From assembly GCA_002946415.1 (NCBI GenBank), contig NJPS01000048.1, positions 1,302,001 through 1,366,000 on the forward strand: a DNA stretch of 64,000 nt, read 5' to 3'. The notes beneath the pieces are model-generated. The model was not told the origin of the DNA. It was given only the letters and a program-made list of their open reading frames with translations, and did not search any database. This stretch comes from Rutstroemia sp. NJR-2017a BVV2 (Eukaryota > Ascomycota > Leotiomycetes > Helotiales > Rutstroemiaceae). This document shows positions 45,439 to 56,501 of this stretch, one piece after another (positions within the stretch are counted from its first letter, which is position 1; each line of letters opens with the position of its first letter). Both the position numbers and the translations under genes were made by a program.

Positions 45439-48061
45439 TCATACCTCAACAGCTCCCGCACTCTCCACAACCAATCCATTGCTCTCATCATTGATCTTCA
45501 CAACAGCCAACTCGCCAGTCTTCAGTTCTCCCCGAATAATCTTATCCGCCAGTCCATTACCAATCTCTCTCGAGATCAATCTGTTGAGCGGACGAGCACC
45601 AAACTTCGGGTCATACCCTCGGTCAGCCAACCACTGCCTAACTTTCTCATCCACCTTGAGCGTAATTCGCTTATCGTCCAACCGCTTTTGCAGCTCAGAG
45701 ATCCGGATATCGACGATATCGCGGAGTGCTTCAGTAGACAGACGCTTGAAGATGATGAATTCATCGATACGGTTTAGGAATTCGGGCGCGTAGCTGTGCT
45801 GAACGACGTTCATTACTGCGTCGCGGACAGCAGGCGCGACATCGCCGTTGGCATCCTCTGCGTACGGATGCATGGGGTTATCACCGACTAAGATGTCGGA
45901 GCCGAGATTGGATGTGAATACAATCAAGGTGTTGCGGAAGTCGACTTTGTGACCTTGGCTGTCTGTTAAGAAACCTTCGTCGAGCACTTGAAGAAGAAGG
46001 GCGGAAATATCTCTGTGGGCCTTCTCGAATTCATCGAAGAGAAGAACGGCGTATGGTTTCCTTCGGACAGCTTCCGTAAGCTGGCCAGCATCGTCGTAGC
46101 CGACATATCCTGCAGGGGAACCGATTAAGCGAGAAATTGTATGCTTCTCCTGGAATTCACTCATATCGAAGCGAACAACGGCAGATTCGGTGGAAAAGAG
46201 GAAGTTTGCCATCTTCTTGCAAAGTTCAGTCTTGCCCACACCAGTTGGACCGAGGAAGAAAAACGATGCAAGTGGTCGATTCTCGCCGTTCAAACCTGCT
46301 CTTTGCATGCGGACTGCATTCGCGACAGATCTTAAGGCTTCATCTTGGCCACGAACGGATTGGCGTAGGGTTTCTTCCATATGGATGAGCTTCTCAGCGT
46401 GACCAGATGTCAACTTCGTAACAGGAATTCCAGTGACACGTGATACCACAGCTGCAATGTCATCTGCAGTTACCGCATCATGAATCAGGCTTCCCTCGGA
46501 CGAAGCTGTGGTGCCAGTTTCTCCTCCATCCTTAGGCAGCTTGGCCTCCAGTGATGGAATGACTGAATAACGCAGCTCACCCGCTCGGCCGAAATTATTC
46601 TCGCGCTGGGCCTGCTCGAGTTCGATACGTGCCCTTTCGAGATCCTCTTTCGTCTTTTTGATGGCGTCAATCTCGGATCTTTCCTTTTCCCATTTCTCAG
46701 TCAACTTCGCGGCTTCTTCTTGGCATTCTTTCAAATCCTTTTCGAGCTTTTCTCGCCGCTCCTTGCTGGCGATATCGGTTTCCTTCCGCAGACTTTCGAG
46801 TTCGATTTGTAGTGTCATGATCTTCTGGTCGAGTTGCATTATATCGTCGGGTTTACTTTCCTGTTGCAGTCTCAGGCCACTAGCAGCTTCGTCCATAAGA
46901 TCAATAGCTTTGTCTGGTAGGAACCTGTCGGTGATGTATCGGTTACTGTAGGTAGCGGCCGCAACCAGGGCGCCATCCGTGATGCGTACTCCGTGGTGCA
47001 CCTCATACTTCTCCTTGATACCTCTGAGAATGCTGATTGTGTCTTGAATTGTCGGCTCATTGACCTGAATAGGCTGGAAGCGTCTAGCCAGTGCAACATC
47101 CTTCTCGATTTGTCGATATTCATTGAGTGTCGTAGCTCCGCAGCATTGTAGTTCACCTCTAGAAAGCGCGGGCTTGAGGAGATTGCTGGCGTCGATGCTT
47201 CCTTCAGCCTTTCCTAATCCTAGCAAAGTGTGCAATTCATCCACGAATAATATAACCCCTCCTTGGGCTTCTTGAACCTGTACGACGTTAGCATTGCAGC
47301 TCGTGACAGTGTCAAAGATATGGCATTAAATATAGAGAAGATGGTGTGATTTGACATATAGTATTGTGAATAGTCCTAAATAAGAAGAGGACTGCCTCCG
47401 TAAACTGTACTATACGTCTCGAAACCCCACCGCTTGGTGGCCCACACCATCCAAATCCGAATGCCAGTTTGACCACAGTGAGACAATAGAATAAAAAATA
47501 AAAACCCACCTCTTTCAAAACAGCCTTTAACCGCTCCTCAAAGTCACCTCGGAACTTTGCACCCGCAATGAGTTGGCCAAGGTCCAGTGATATGACCTTC
47601 TTGTCTTTCACACTTTCTGGCACATCGCCCCTCACTATCCGTTGCGCCAATCCTTCCAATATGGCCGTCTTTCCGGTCCCCGCACTACCAATGAGTACGG
47701 GATTATTCTTCGTCCGCCGTGAGAGGACCTGAATAGTGCGATTGATTTCCGAGTCTCTTCCAATCACAGGATCTAGCTTTCCAGCTTTTGCTCGTGCAGT
47801 TAAGTCAACTCCGTATTGTTCCAAGGCGGACTTTTGTTCTCCACCACTCAAATCCATTCGATGCGTACCACCTGGAGGGTGTGGGCGTCCATTTGCGTAC
47901 GTCCGTAGTGCAGTAATGGGCGCGAGGCTTCTGTAAGAAAATGCATGACTGCTGCGCAACGCTGCAGCAGTCAATGGCGAAGCGGCTCTTAATTGCTGGG
48001 GGCCTCCTCTGATGAGGCGAGCAGAGCTTCCAATTTGTCGTATCAGTTTCACGTTTCTCAT
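45439..48061 (-). CDS. HSP78: Mitochondrial disaggregase Hsp78 (ClpB family)
   Basis: Exons 48061-47510 and 47277-45439 give 796 residues. The first 70 residues are rich in Arg, Ala and Ser and lack acids, a mitochondrial targeting sequence. The ClpB N-domain is missing, as in Hsp78. AAA+ module 1 has Walker [10 protein letters not shown] (from G125) and Walker B ILFVDELH, the latter just after the splice. The coiled-coil middle domain follows (about 360-455). Module 2 has Walker [10 protein letters not shown] (from G527), Walker [11 protein letters not shown] and sensor motif GARPLNR. It works with mitochondrial Hsp70 to dissolve protein aggregates in the matrix. The 232-nt intron contains no extra exon, since VLKE-VQEAQGG joins as in relatives. 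It shares a divergent promoter with EFB1. Confidence 0.95.
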
Positions 48062-48543
48062 TATGGTAGATTGGTTTTGGAAGAAAATAAAGTATAAAGA
48101 GAGTAAGAAAACAGGAAAAGAATCGAAGTTTATATTGCCAATCAACTTGGGGGATAGGTGAAAATTTATAGTTGTGGCATGATCATTGCCGTCTGTCTAG
48201 AATCATCTCGAGTTTTCCCATCTTATCGATAAGAGATCCTTGGAATTTTATGCCTGAAATTAAGGGCATTAAGTCAAATTGTCGGGCAGCCACTGGTCCA
48301 CAGGAAATCTGCCCGCCACTAATTTGCCTAAGCGATAGTAGACAACGGCTAAACCAATTAAATTTTCACATTGTGGCAGTTCCCTTGGGTTATTCATCCA
48401 AAATTTATCAACCCCACCATGCCCACTATCCACCATCCACCACCACATTCTACGATACATCTTCTTCGTCCTTTCTCACCTCACAACTCTAAAAAAATCT
48501 TTTTTCAATATTCACGAGAAAGAACAGTTTACAATCTTTCAAA
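48062..48543. promoter_or_regulatory. Divergent promoter of HSP78 and EFB1
   Basis: 482 bases separate the two start codons. A CCAAT box is at 48354-48358. A perfect 14-bp palindrome TCTTATCGATAAGA is at 48221-48234. No convincing heat-shock element was found; a degenerate one may lie near 48198-48211. Confidence 0.6.
48221..48234. promoter_or_regulatory. Perfect palindrome TCTTATCGATAAGA
   Basis: Fourteen-base perfect palindrome holding two GATAAG half-sites back to back, 160 bases from the HSP78 start and 310 from EFB1. A similar element lies in the TBP promoter. Binding factor unknown. Confidence 0.4.
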
Positions 48544-49682
48544 ATGGGATTCACAGACCTTGTTTCCGATGCTGGCCTCACCAGTAAGCTTCCCCTCACT
48601 AAACCAACATACTCGAATCTTCAGAGTTGGAAGCCGCAGAGATTGACGTGACTCAGTGTTGAACAACTGGTTGCAGACTCGCTCATATATCGTCGGGTAT
48701 GTATTCACCTTTCCATACATATTCCCCCTTGGTATTGTAGTTTTGGGAAGGTATCCGCGCTGCGCATCTCTGCGCAACCGCTTTCCTTCTCAACTTCAGC
48801 CATCCTTTTGTTTCATGATGAGCAACATTGGTCCGTGTTACTGAGCGGCCTCAAGAACCGTCAAATGACGATCACCAAAGCATTCAAGTGCATCTCTGAT
48901 CTTTCTTCTTAAATTCCGTTGGAATCTGAGTCTTCCGAAATGCCAATGCTAATGGAAAACTACCAGATATTCCCCAAGTCAGGCTGATGTTGCCGTTTTC
49001 AAGGCACAAAAAGATGCCCCAGATGCCGAAAAATACCCCTACGCTGCCAGATGGTACAAGCACATCAACACATGGTCTGACGACTTCGCCACCCTTCCAG
49101 GAGATGCCTCCAAGGGATACGAAACATATGGCCCAGAGGTTACGGAGGCTACTCTGAACCCAGCAAAGGCCCCAGCCGCTGAGGAAGAAGATGATGATGA
49201 GGTCGATCTTTTCGGAAGTGACGACGAAGAAGAGGATGCGGAGGCTGTCAGAATCAGAGAAGAGCGCTTAGCCGAATACAAGAAGAAGAAGGAGGGCAAG
49301 GCAAAGCCAGCTGCTAAATCTGTCGTTACCATGGATGTCAAGCCTTGGGGTACGTATTGCAAGCATTTTATTACAAATTTGTGATGACTAATATTTGTAT
49401 AGATGACGAGACAGACTTGGCCGCAATGGAGGCCACTGTTCGTGGTATTGAGAAGGATGGTCTTCTCTGGGGTGCTTCCAAGCTTGTACCAGTTGGTTTC
49501 GGTATTAAGAAGCTGCAGATCAACTTGGTCATTGAAGATGAGAAGGTCGGTCTTGATGATTTGCAAGAGGAGATCGCCGAATTCGAAGATTACGTTCAGT
49601 CCACCGATATTGTAAGTTGCCCTTTGCCCAAAATTTCCGTTGGCACTACTAATACAGAAAGGTTGCCATGCAAAAACTATAA
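48544..49682 (+). CDS. EFB1: Translation elongation factor 1-beta
   Basis: Five exons, 48544-48583, 48657-48696, 48967-49349, 49403-49611 and 49662-49682, give 230 residues. The first two exons are 40 nt each and the last 21 nt, adding VAMQKL. The N-terminal domain ([12 protein letters not shown]..) binds EF-1gamma; an acidic linker holds the [12 protein letters not shown] signature (about residues 100-111); the C-terminal guanine-exchange domain has [29 protein letters not shown] and ends AMQKL. It reloads EF-1alpha with GTP during translation. Intron 2 (48697-48966) is 270 nt, unusually long, and hosts a C/D snoRNA, as the EFB1 intron does in baker's yeast. Highly expressed housekeeping gene. 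Confidence 0.97.
48811..48903 (+). ncRNA. snR18: C/D-box snoRNA U18 (snR18), intronic
   Basis: In order: C box ATGATGA at 48815-48821, a guide (TTGGTCCGTGTT, 48828-48839), D' box CTGA at 48841-48844, C' box ATGACGA at 48865-48871 and D box CTGA at 48896-48899. The guide matches the conserved guide of U18 snoRNA, which pairs with AACACGGACCAA of the large rRNA. The fifth base before D' pairs with the A that corresponds to yeast 25S A649, the known U18/snR18 target. It sits in intron 2 of EF-1beta, the same host gene as in yeast. Ends are approximate; no strong terminal stem is visible. The second guide region (before D) has no target that I can assign. Confidence 0.9.
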
Positions 49683-50085
49683 AGCGTTTCTGCATTCGGT
49701 TTTTCATTCGATTCACGCGTGCCCCCTGGTTTCTGATATGATATCACTTTGTCTGCTGAGGTCATGACCTGATTGCCAGAGACTATGAAATGAATAAGCT
49801 TTACGAAATGATGATAGTCATGGACTGGTATAGAATTAAAATGAAAAGCACTCATCAAGTAAAATAAAAATCGTAAAATACTTATGTGGATTGCCATCAC
49901 TAAGCACTGTGCCCCTCAATGTTTGTGAATTGACCGTCTAAAAATTGACCCATATTTCATGGTGCTTATTCCACTCCCGGTAAACGAGCCGCATCATCTC
50001 GAACTACTGTAATTGACGAGGGACAACCGCGAAAGAACATCCAGATAATTCATCGCCCATCAAATCCGCGACTACCTTTACCAAC
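49683..50085. other. Intergenic, nothing recognised
   Basis: EFB1 3' region and Emc5 promoter, both on the same strand. Confidence 0.5.
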
Positions 50086-50584
50086 ATGACTTGGTTGTCA
50101 AAGTCTATAACTGGCTTAGGCCTGATGTTCCTCGCACATGCGTATGTCAATAAAACCAAATACCCAACGATTACTAACGGACGTTCACTGTAGCTGCTAT
50201 TCTGCGCACGAACATTCAATCCTCCAGTCTACAAGTACCGCTCATCTGTCCTCCATCACCTCACACACTCCTACGCCATCCCCCGTTGCTTCTCTACCAA
50301 TCGATATCTCTATTGAAACGATCGTAGCCCTCTTTACCGTTTGCCTTGGCCTTGTGCTAGGTACCCCCGAATTACGACCCATACAATGGCGCGTCTGGGC
50401 TGGACAGATAGAGCGAGAGGGAGAGAAAGGATTCACGAATGCGGATGGAGAAGTGGATAAAGACTACATGGGTAATCCATTCAGAGTTCTTGAGAGTAGA
50501 CCCGGCTTCGTAGACATCAGGAAGCAGAGAAGTGAGTTTGCGGCATGGGTAAGGGAAGGTGGGGCACCAGCGCCGAAGGGGTAA
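50086..50584 (+). CDS. EMC5: ER membrane protein complex subunit 5 (Emc5)
   Basis: Exons 50086-50141 and 50194-50584 give 148 residues. It has the Emc5/MMgT layout: an N-terminal helix (TWLSKSITGLGLMFLAHACYSAHEHS), a luminal loop, a second helix (LPIDISIETIVALFTVCLGLVLG, residues about 50-72) and a cytosolic tail with PELRPIQWRVWAGQIEREGE and a conserved end, FRVLESRPGFVDIRKQRSEFAAWV. The EMC inserts tail-anchored and multi-pass proteins into the ER membrane. The intron is 52 nt with TTACTAAC as branch point. Confidence 0.93.
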
Positions 50585-51184
50585 AGAGCATGGACATTGA
50601 GTTCTATCTTCATAGAAGGGATTCAAAAAGAGCTATGCAGCTGTCTTGGGAGAGGCTATCGGTTATCTTGCTCGATATGTGGAGCGAGAACATTCGTGGT
50701 GTGAGAATGTCCTTTGACTTGGTATTAAATGGTCTGAAAGTACTTCGATCCAACAAATAACAGTACATACTATATAACCACCTTCTATTAGTCGCCTGAG
50801 AGTATAGAGAGAGGGTTTTTTTGAATCCTCTCGGAGTGGTGAGAGATGGTCCTCAGAGGAATTGGCTCGCTTGACACGGTATTGTTTTGGCCGAAAAGTT
50901 TTCCCTGAGGTTCAGGCCGCTTGCTATTCACTTTCAATTTACATATCTTCATATTTGTACCCTTCACTACTATATCTCTAGACTCTGATATCTCAGTCGG
51001 CATTTTCCTCCCGCTTACTGTTCTTCGTTTTCATCAATTACCATTTCTCCTTCATGTTGCATCCTCGGGAGTCTACAATTAAGTTCTTATCTCTGAGCTC
51101 GGAATCTCTTCACTTGTTTGCAAAGAGTATCTGATCTCTTTTCCCTTTTTAATCCCATCCTCCCTTCGATTGCAGGCCGGTAGA
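50585..51184. other. Intergenic, nothing recognised
   Basis: Emc5 3' region and MSH5 promoter, same strand. No coding sequence seen. Confidence 0.5.
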
Positions 51185-54100
51185 ATGCTACCGTCAAAGC
51201 GCCGCCGTTTCAACTCTGCTGGCGGGTCCGCTCGCCCATCAAGCTCTCGAGAAATCGCATATTCTTCCTCGACCCTTCCCACTCTTCCCAGAAAGGAGAG
51301 AGTTTCCTTTAAACCAGTGTTATCGCATGCCGGCTCGGGGCTGGCAATCCAGAACGAGGATGATGGAATCTTACAGGAGAATGAGAGCGACATACAAATT
51401 CGGGAAAACATGGATTCAATGAATGAAATAATTATGGCTGTCAACATAAAAGACCGAGGATTCGTAGGGTGTGCATACTACGTTGCTAGAGAGGAGAAAC
51501 TCTTTTTGATGGCAGATATTAGCATGGGGGGACTAGACATCATTGATATGTTAAAGGTTCATGCCGAACCTACAAGTAAGTTCGCTCACCCATTCGTTTC
51601 TCATTCTGACAACGAAAGCAATTCTCGTTAGCACACGCTGCGACGAGACGCTAGAGGACCACTTGGCAAAGGATGCTAAGGGGATAGATCGGGGGGAAGA
51701 AGCAAGTAAGTACCAGTCAGAAGCTTCTAGTTTACGGAGACTCACTGGATTGCGATAGACGAGATTTTTGGTGCATATGTTCTCGATTCGAGGCCAGCTG
51801 CAGAGTTCTCCTACGACGCCGCGAAGAACAAATTGGTCAATTTGGACTTTGAAGGCCCTCATGGATCAGGCATGGTGTTTACTACTCCTGCTGATGACCT
51901 TGTGGGAGGTCCTAGTCATGACCAAGAAGAGTCAAGCAATAACATGGGCCAACAGGGACGGCAGATAAGGATGACGGGGTGGATCGATCTTAAAAGTAGG
52001 TTGTCCGTAAGTATCCCGTTCTCCACTCCGTCACCTAATTCTTTCGGCGCGCAGCACAAATCTACAATTCTCATATAGATTTGAAACCCTTCATGCTTTT
52101 CTATTTTGCTCAACTAATTTTGACTAGGTCGGGTGTGCCGGTGCGGTACTCAGCTATCTTGGGCGACGGAAAAGTTTTGATTATCTGCCGAATGATGAGG
52201 AAGCATTGATTGCGTTCCGCGTCCGTACCATTCAGATGTTCTCCTTGTCGAACATGATGTTTGTCAATGCTGATACATTATCCTCGTTGCGGATCATCCA
52301 GTCGGAGAGTCATCCAAACTCGCACATGCAAGGCCCTAACAACTCAAGTTCTGGGTCGAAAGAAAGTCTCTCCGTATTTGGACTGTTTGTCCATCTGGCG
52401 AGTACACCTCAAGGCAAGCACAAACTTCGGCAAATGTTTTTGAGACCCAGTGTGGATGTGGCAGTTATCGGCGAAAGACTCAAAACGATAACCTTCATGT
52501 TACGGTCGGAAAACCAAGCTGCTTTACAAAAGATTCGCAAAAGCCTGAAAAAGGTGAAGGACATTAGAACAGTCGTGCTCCATATGCAAAAGGGTGTTAA
52601 TAGCAAATCCGGTAAAGCTGCCGCTGTAAAAAGTGGCATTTGGGGTAGTATTCAGAAATTCTCTTTCAATGCGTTGAAAACCCTGGAAGCAATTCGCGAA
52701 ATGGTGGGAGAGGAGATAGAGATATTTAAGAAGGTGTGTTGTTCTATTTCAAACAAGATTGGGAAATTATAACAGAGGAAATAGCTTCTCAGCCAAAGTC
52801 GCCCTCATGATCTTCTTGGGATTGGTCAAATCATAACGCAGACCATCAACTTCGACGGCTCGGCAGAATTACGCCGCATTACAGTCATGCAGGGCATAGA
52901 TTCTGAGTTGGATGGCATGAAGAGAACATATGATGGCATGGAAAGTCTTCTTACTGAGGTACAGAGAAAAATCTCACAAGCTCTACCTGAGTGGGCTCGG
53001 CAATACGTCGAGAATTGCATATATTTCCCGCAGCTTGGTTTCTTGACAGTCGTACAACTAGATCCAGAAACTGGAATGGGAAAGTATGAGGGTGAGGGGA
53101 TAGAAGGCGATGAGTGGCTGAGAATGTTTGTCAGCGAAGAAAAGGGCTACTATAAAAACAAAATGATGAGGGACATGGATGTTTATATTGGCGACATGTA
53201 CAGCATGATCACAGGTAAGTCTGTAATCCGGCATGGAAGACTGAAGTAGCTAAGCAGACTTTCATCTAAGACAGGGAAATTGAAATTATCCATGACCTTA
53301 CCGTCCGTGTTCTCGAGCATGAGAAGCTGCTCATCACGGTTTCAGACTTATTTGGGGAATTAGATAGCCTTGTAGCACTTGCGCTTGGTGCCCTCAAATA
53401 CAACTTCAACGCGCCAACAATCACATCAGCCAATATTGTCCACATTGTTGGCGGACGACATCCTTTACAGGAACTGACAGTACCATCCTACGTCGCTAAT
53501 GACTGTTTTCTGGTGGGTGGTTCTCAAGACGACGATGATGATGCGCCAAAGGCTTCTGAAAGCTCCGACACCCTTGCAGACGATATGGACGGCCCAAGCA
53601 TGCTCCTGATGACTGGACCAAATTATTCGGGGAAGAGTGTCTACCTGAAGCAGACTGCTTTGATAGTTTACATGGCGCATATCGGCAGTTATGTACCGGC
53701 CGAAAAAGCGACAATTGGGTTGACTGACAAGATCCTGACGCGGATCAGCACGCGCGAAAGTGTTTCCAAGAACCAGAGCGCCTTCATGATTGATTTGCAA
53801 CAGATCGCTCTCTGTATGACACTTGCAACTCGTCGCAGTCTCGTTGTGATTGACGAGTTTGGTAAAGGTACTAACGCCGTGGATGGGGCTGGTCTTGCTT
53901 GTGGGACATTTGAGTACTTCCTCGGCCTTGATAAACAGCGGCCGAAGGTCATTGGAGCAACTCACTTTCATGAAATATTTGAGAATGATTTCCTACCACC
54001 ACGATCCAAGTTGTCCTTCGGCCACATGGAAGTTCGCATCGACAGGCAAGCTATGTTGGTGGAGGACCAAGTTGCATATCTATACAACTTTGTGCCAGGT

Positions 54101-54379
54101 CGAAGCACGTCTAGCTTTGGTACAACCTGTGCGGCAATGAATGGAATTGATTCAGCCATAGTGGAACGGGCAGAAGAGCTCATACTCATAGGAGCTCGTG
54201 GTGAAGATCTTATGGCAGCACTTGCTGCAAACCTGTCGGAAAAAGAGACCAAAGAGTTGGAGGATGCGGAGAGAATTGGACGACGATTTCTTGCGCAGAA
54301 TTTTCCTTTGTCTATCAGCCAAAACTCTGTAATCGACGTCCGAAGTATTCTCCGAAACATCCTGGACCTCGAAACATAG
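51185..54379 (+). CDS. MSH5: Meiotic MutS homologue Msh5
   Basis: Six exons, 51185-51575, 51619-51705, 51759-52006, 52128-52733, 52785-53214 and 53271-54379, give 956 residues. The first intron is only 43 nt. The ATPase domain holds Walker A GPNYSGKS (G703 onward), with VYLKQTALIVYMAHIGSYVPAE, then Walker B LVVIDEFGKGT (about 777-787) and the ATHFHEIFEN signature. The GPN-x-SGKS(I/V)YLKQ form and FMIDLQQIA block place it with Msh5, not with mismatch-repair Msh2/3/6; the N-terminal mismatch-binding domain I is absent. MutSgamma (Msh4-Msh5) stabilises meiotic crossover intermediates. The N-terminal 60 residues are basic and Ser-rich. Expression is probably meiotic; nothing in the promoter was identified. 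Confidence 0.93.
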
Positions 54380-55692
54380 TTTCAAAGTACCGGTAGTTGC
54401 GTCTCACACCGGCAATCACTTGCTTCCATTGTTCCAAATCATGTTGATCACTTTTGAGTACCTAAGAATAGCTTTCAAAGGTACAGCTTAGTTTTTGACG
54501 AGCATCGTATCGCCCAGGTAGATCTATACTTATGAGAAATTTTTCCTTCACCTCACGTTACCCAGATCAATCAAACTGTTAAGAATGTGGCATTGTAACA
54601 TTCCACTTCAGAAGACTGGCGAGGACCTGTCAGAAATATCAGGGACCCACTTCCACCACGATAGGGCTGAAGCATTAGCTTTCCTGGTAACAGCAGGCGA
54701 GAAGCTTATCAATGCCTTGGGCGCTGTGATTGAGTGATTTCTTAGTAGAAGTATTTTATTCAGGCGAAGTGGCCCCGGAAACAAGCTAATTATCCGCCAC
54801 ACCCTGTGGTCCAAGTATACTTTTCACATCTGATACTTGCCCAGTGTCAGATACATCCCATACTCGTCTTTATTGTATACATTCGTTTTGCCATCTGATT
54901 GCTATTCTCATGTATGGTGGCAGGATTCATGCTGAACTCACACGATGTAGCCCCAGTCTACATGAATGGCATTGAATGAATTGAATTGAGTCAGGCTCCA
55001 TCACTTAGTAAGTCGTTAGGAAAAAAGGGTTCTAATAGAACCAAGCTATATGAACTTACTTGACCGTAATACTAAGCAGAAAACAATGGGATCATGTATG
55101 TTATGGCAGTCGACCAGACCTTCAGGATATCTATGCATCAGACCAATGTCCAGCAACTTAGAATCACGGACAGACACTATTGTTCACGATACACGCCTAG
55201 CGTCTAGCCAACGGATATGCGTGTGGCCAAGAAAGAAAAATCTGATCTTCCATCCCCGTCACGAAGACTCACTGCTAGTGCATAACATTATCGCCTAGTC
55301 CTCCTGCAAGTCACTTCAGACGCGTACATATGCCGTTGCGTGGACTTCCAGGAATAGAACCTACCTGATTGTTGGGGAAAGAGTCCAAGCTGTCTATGTC
55401 AGTCGGTTTCCGGATCCACTTGGATCTCCGTCTGTGCAACAGAGCTCGTCGCGTAGCAAATAGTGTGGTACAAGCTCGATATAAGATACCCCGTTTGTGG
55501 TTTGAAGGTGCCATCCGCCAAGAGTTCTGACAAGTTATAAGGCAGATTGGTTGTGCACTGTGGCAACATTATTTTCACCTCATTTTCATTATCATTTTCC
55601 GTTCGATTCAAATATTCACCAACCTTTTAGTTCATTTCATCTAGAACCGGCAGGCCCGTATCTTTCTCATCCATATCAACCATCAATCCAAG
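54380..55692. other. 1.3 kb without a recognised gene
   Basis: MSH5 3' region and the promoter of the repeat-rich secreted gene. Short frames only. Confidence 0.5.
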
Positions 55693-56501
55693 ATGCAATA
55701 CTCAAATGCTCTTCTTTTGGCCCTCGTAGCCGCCACTGTTTCCGCTCAACCAGTAAGCTCCCCATGGACCTGGAGTGTCATCGTATAAACTTTATCTAAT
55801 CAATGAGTAGGGACTTTCATCAAGTAGCACGGCAACAGCAGGTGTAGCAAAAGCGAGCGGGAAACCCGCAAAAGCAGCCCCTAGATTCGCAAAATCTAGC
55901 GGATCTGATATCGCAAAGCCCAGCGGGTCTGGCGTCAAAGCAAGTCTTTCGGTGCGAGCAGGCTACGCGAGAGCAAGTGGTGCATCACAGATGATGGGTG
56001 CGGCGAAAGCTACCGGAGGAAAGGGCAATGGCTCCCAAGTTGCTGGAGCAGCAAAGGCAACTGGCGGAAAGGGTAGTGGCTCCCAAGTTGCTGGAGCGGC
56101 GAAGGCAACTGGTGGTTCGCAGGTTGCAGGTGCAGCGAAGGCTACCGGTGCTTCTGGAGCTGGTTCGGCAAAAGCTACGGGTGCTGGTGGTTCCGGCAAT
56201 GGAAAGGGTGATGGTTCGGCGAAAGGAACGGGGGCGGGTTCTGCTAAAGGAACGGGCTCTTCAGGAAAAGGCTCTGCGCAGGCTTCTGGATCCTCGGCGG
56301 CAAAGGGGGCGGCAGGTGCCCAAGCTAGCAGTACCGGAGCGGCAGCTGCAGGTTTGTTGTCCCTTTCTTTATCTCAAGGTTTCCTCTCATGCTAACCCGT
56401 ATGTAGCCCTTTCGACTGGAGGAGCAACTCCATTAATGTCGATGAATGGAGGAATGGTCACCGTTGCGGGTCTCGGTGTCGTATTTGCTGTCTTCATGTA
56501 G
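55693..56501 (+). CDS. Secreted Ala/Gly/Ser/Lys-rich repeat protein, probably GPI-anchored
   Basis: Exons 55693-55752, 55811-56351 and 56407-56501 give 231 residues. A signal peptide (MQYSNALLLALVAATVSA) is followed by a low-complexity region with repeated AKATG or AKASG units; the longest repeat, QVAGAAKATGG plus a GKG linker, occurs three times around residues 85-125. The mature chain is highly basic (many Lys, almost no acids) and has no cysteine. The C-terminus (TPLMSMNGGMVTVAGLGVVFAVFM) is a hydrophobic tail like a GPI signal. I do not recognise a family beyond low-complexity cell-wall proteins. Introns of 58 and 55 nt agree in phase. A wall-structural or effector-like role would be a guess. 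Confidence 0.75.
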
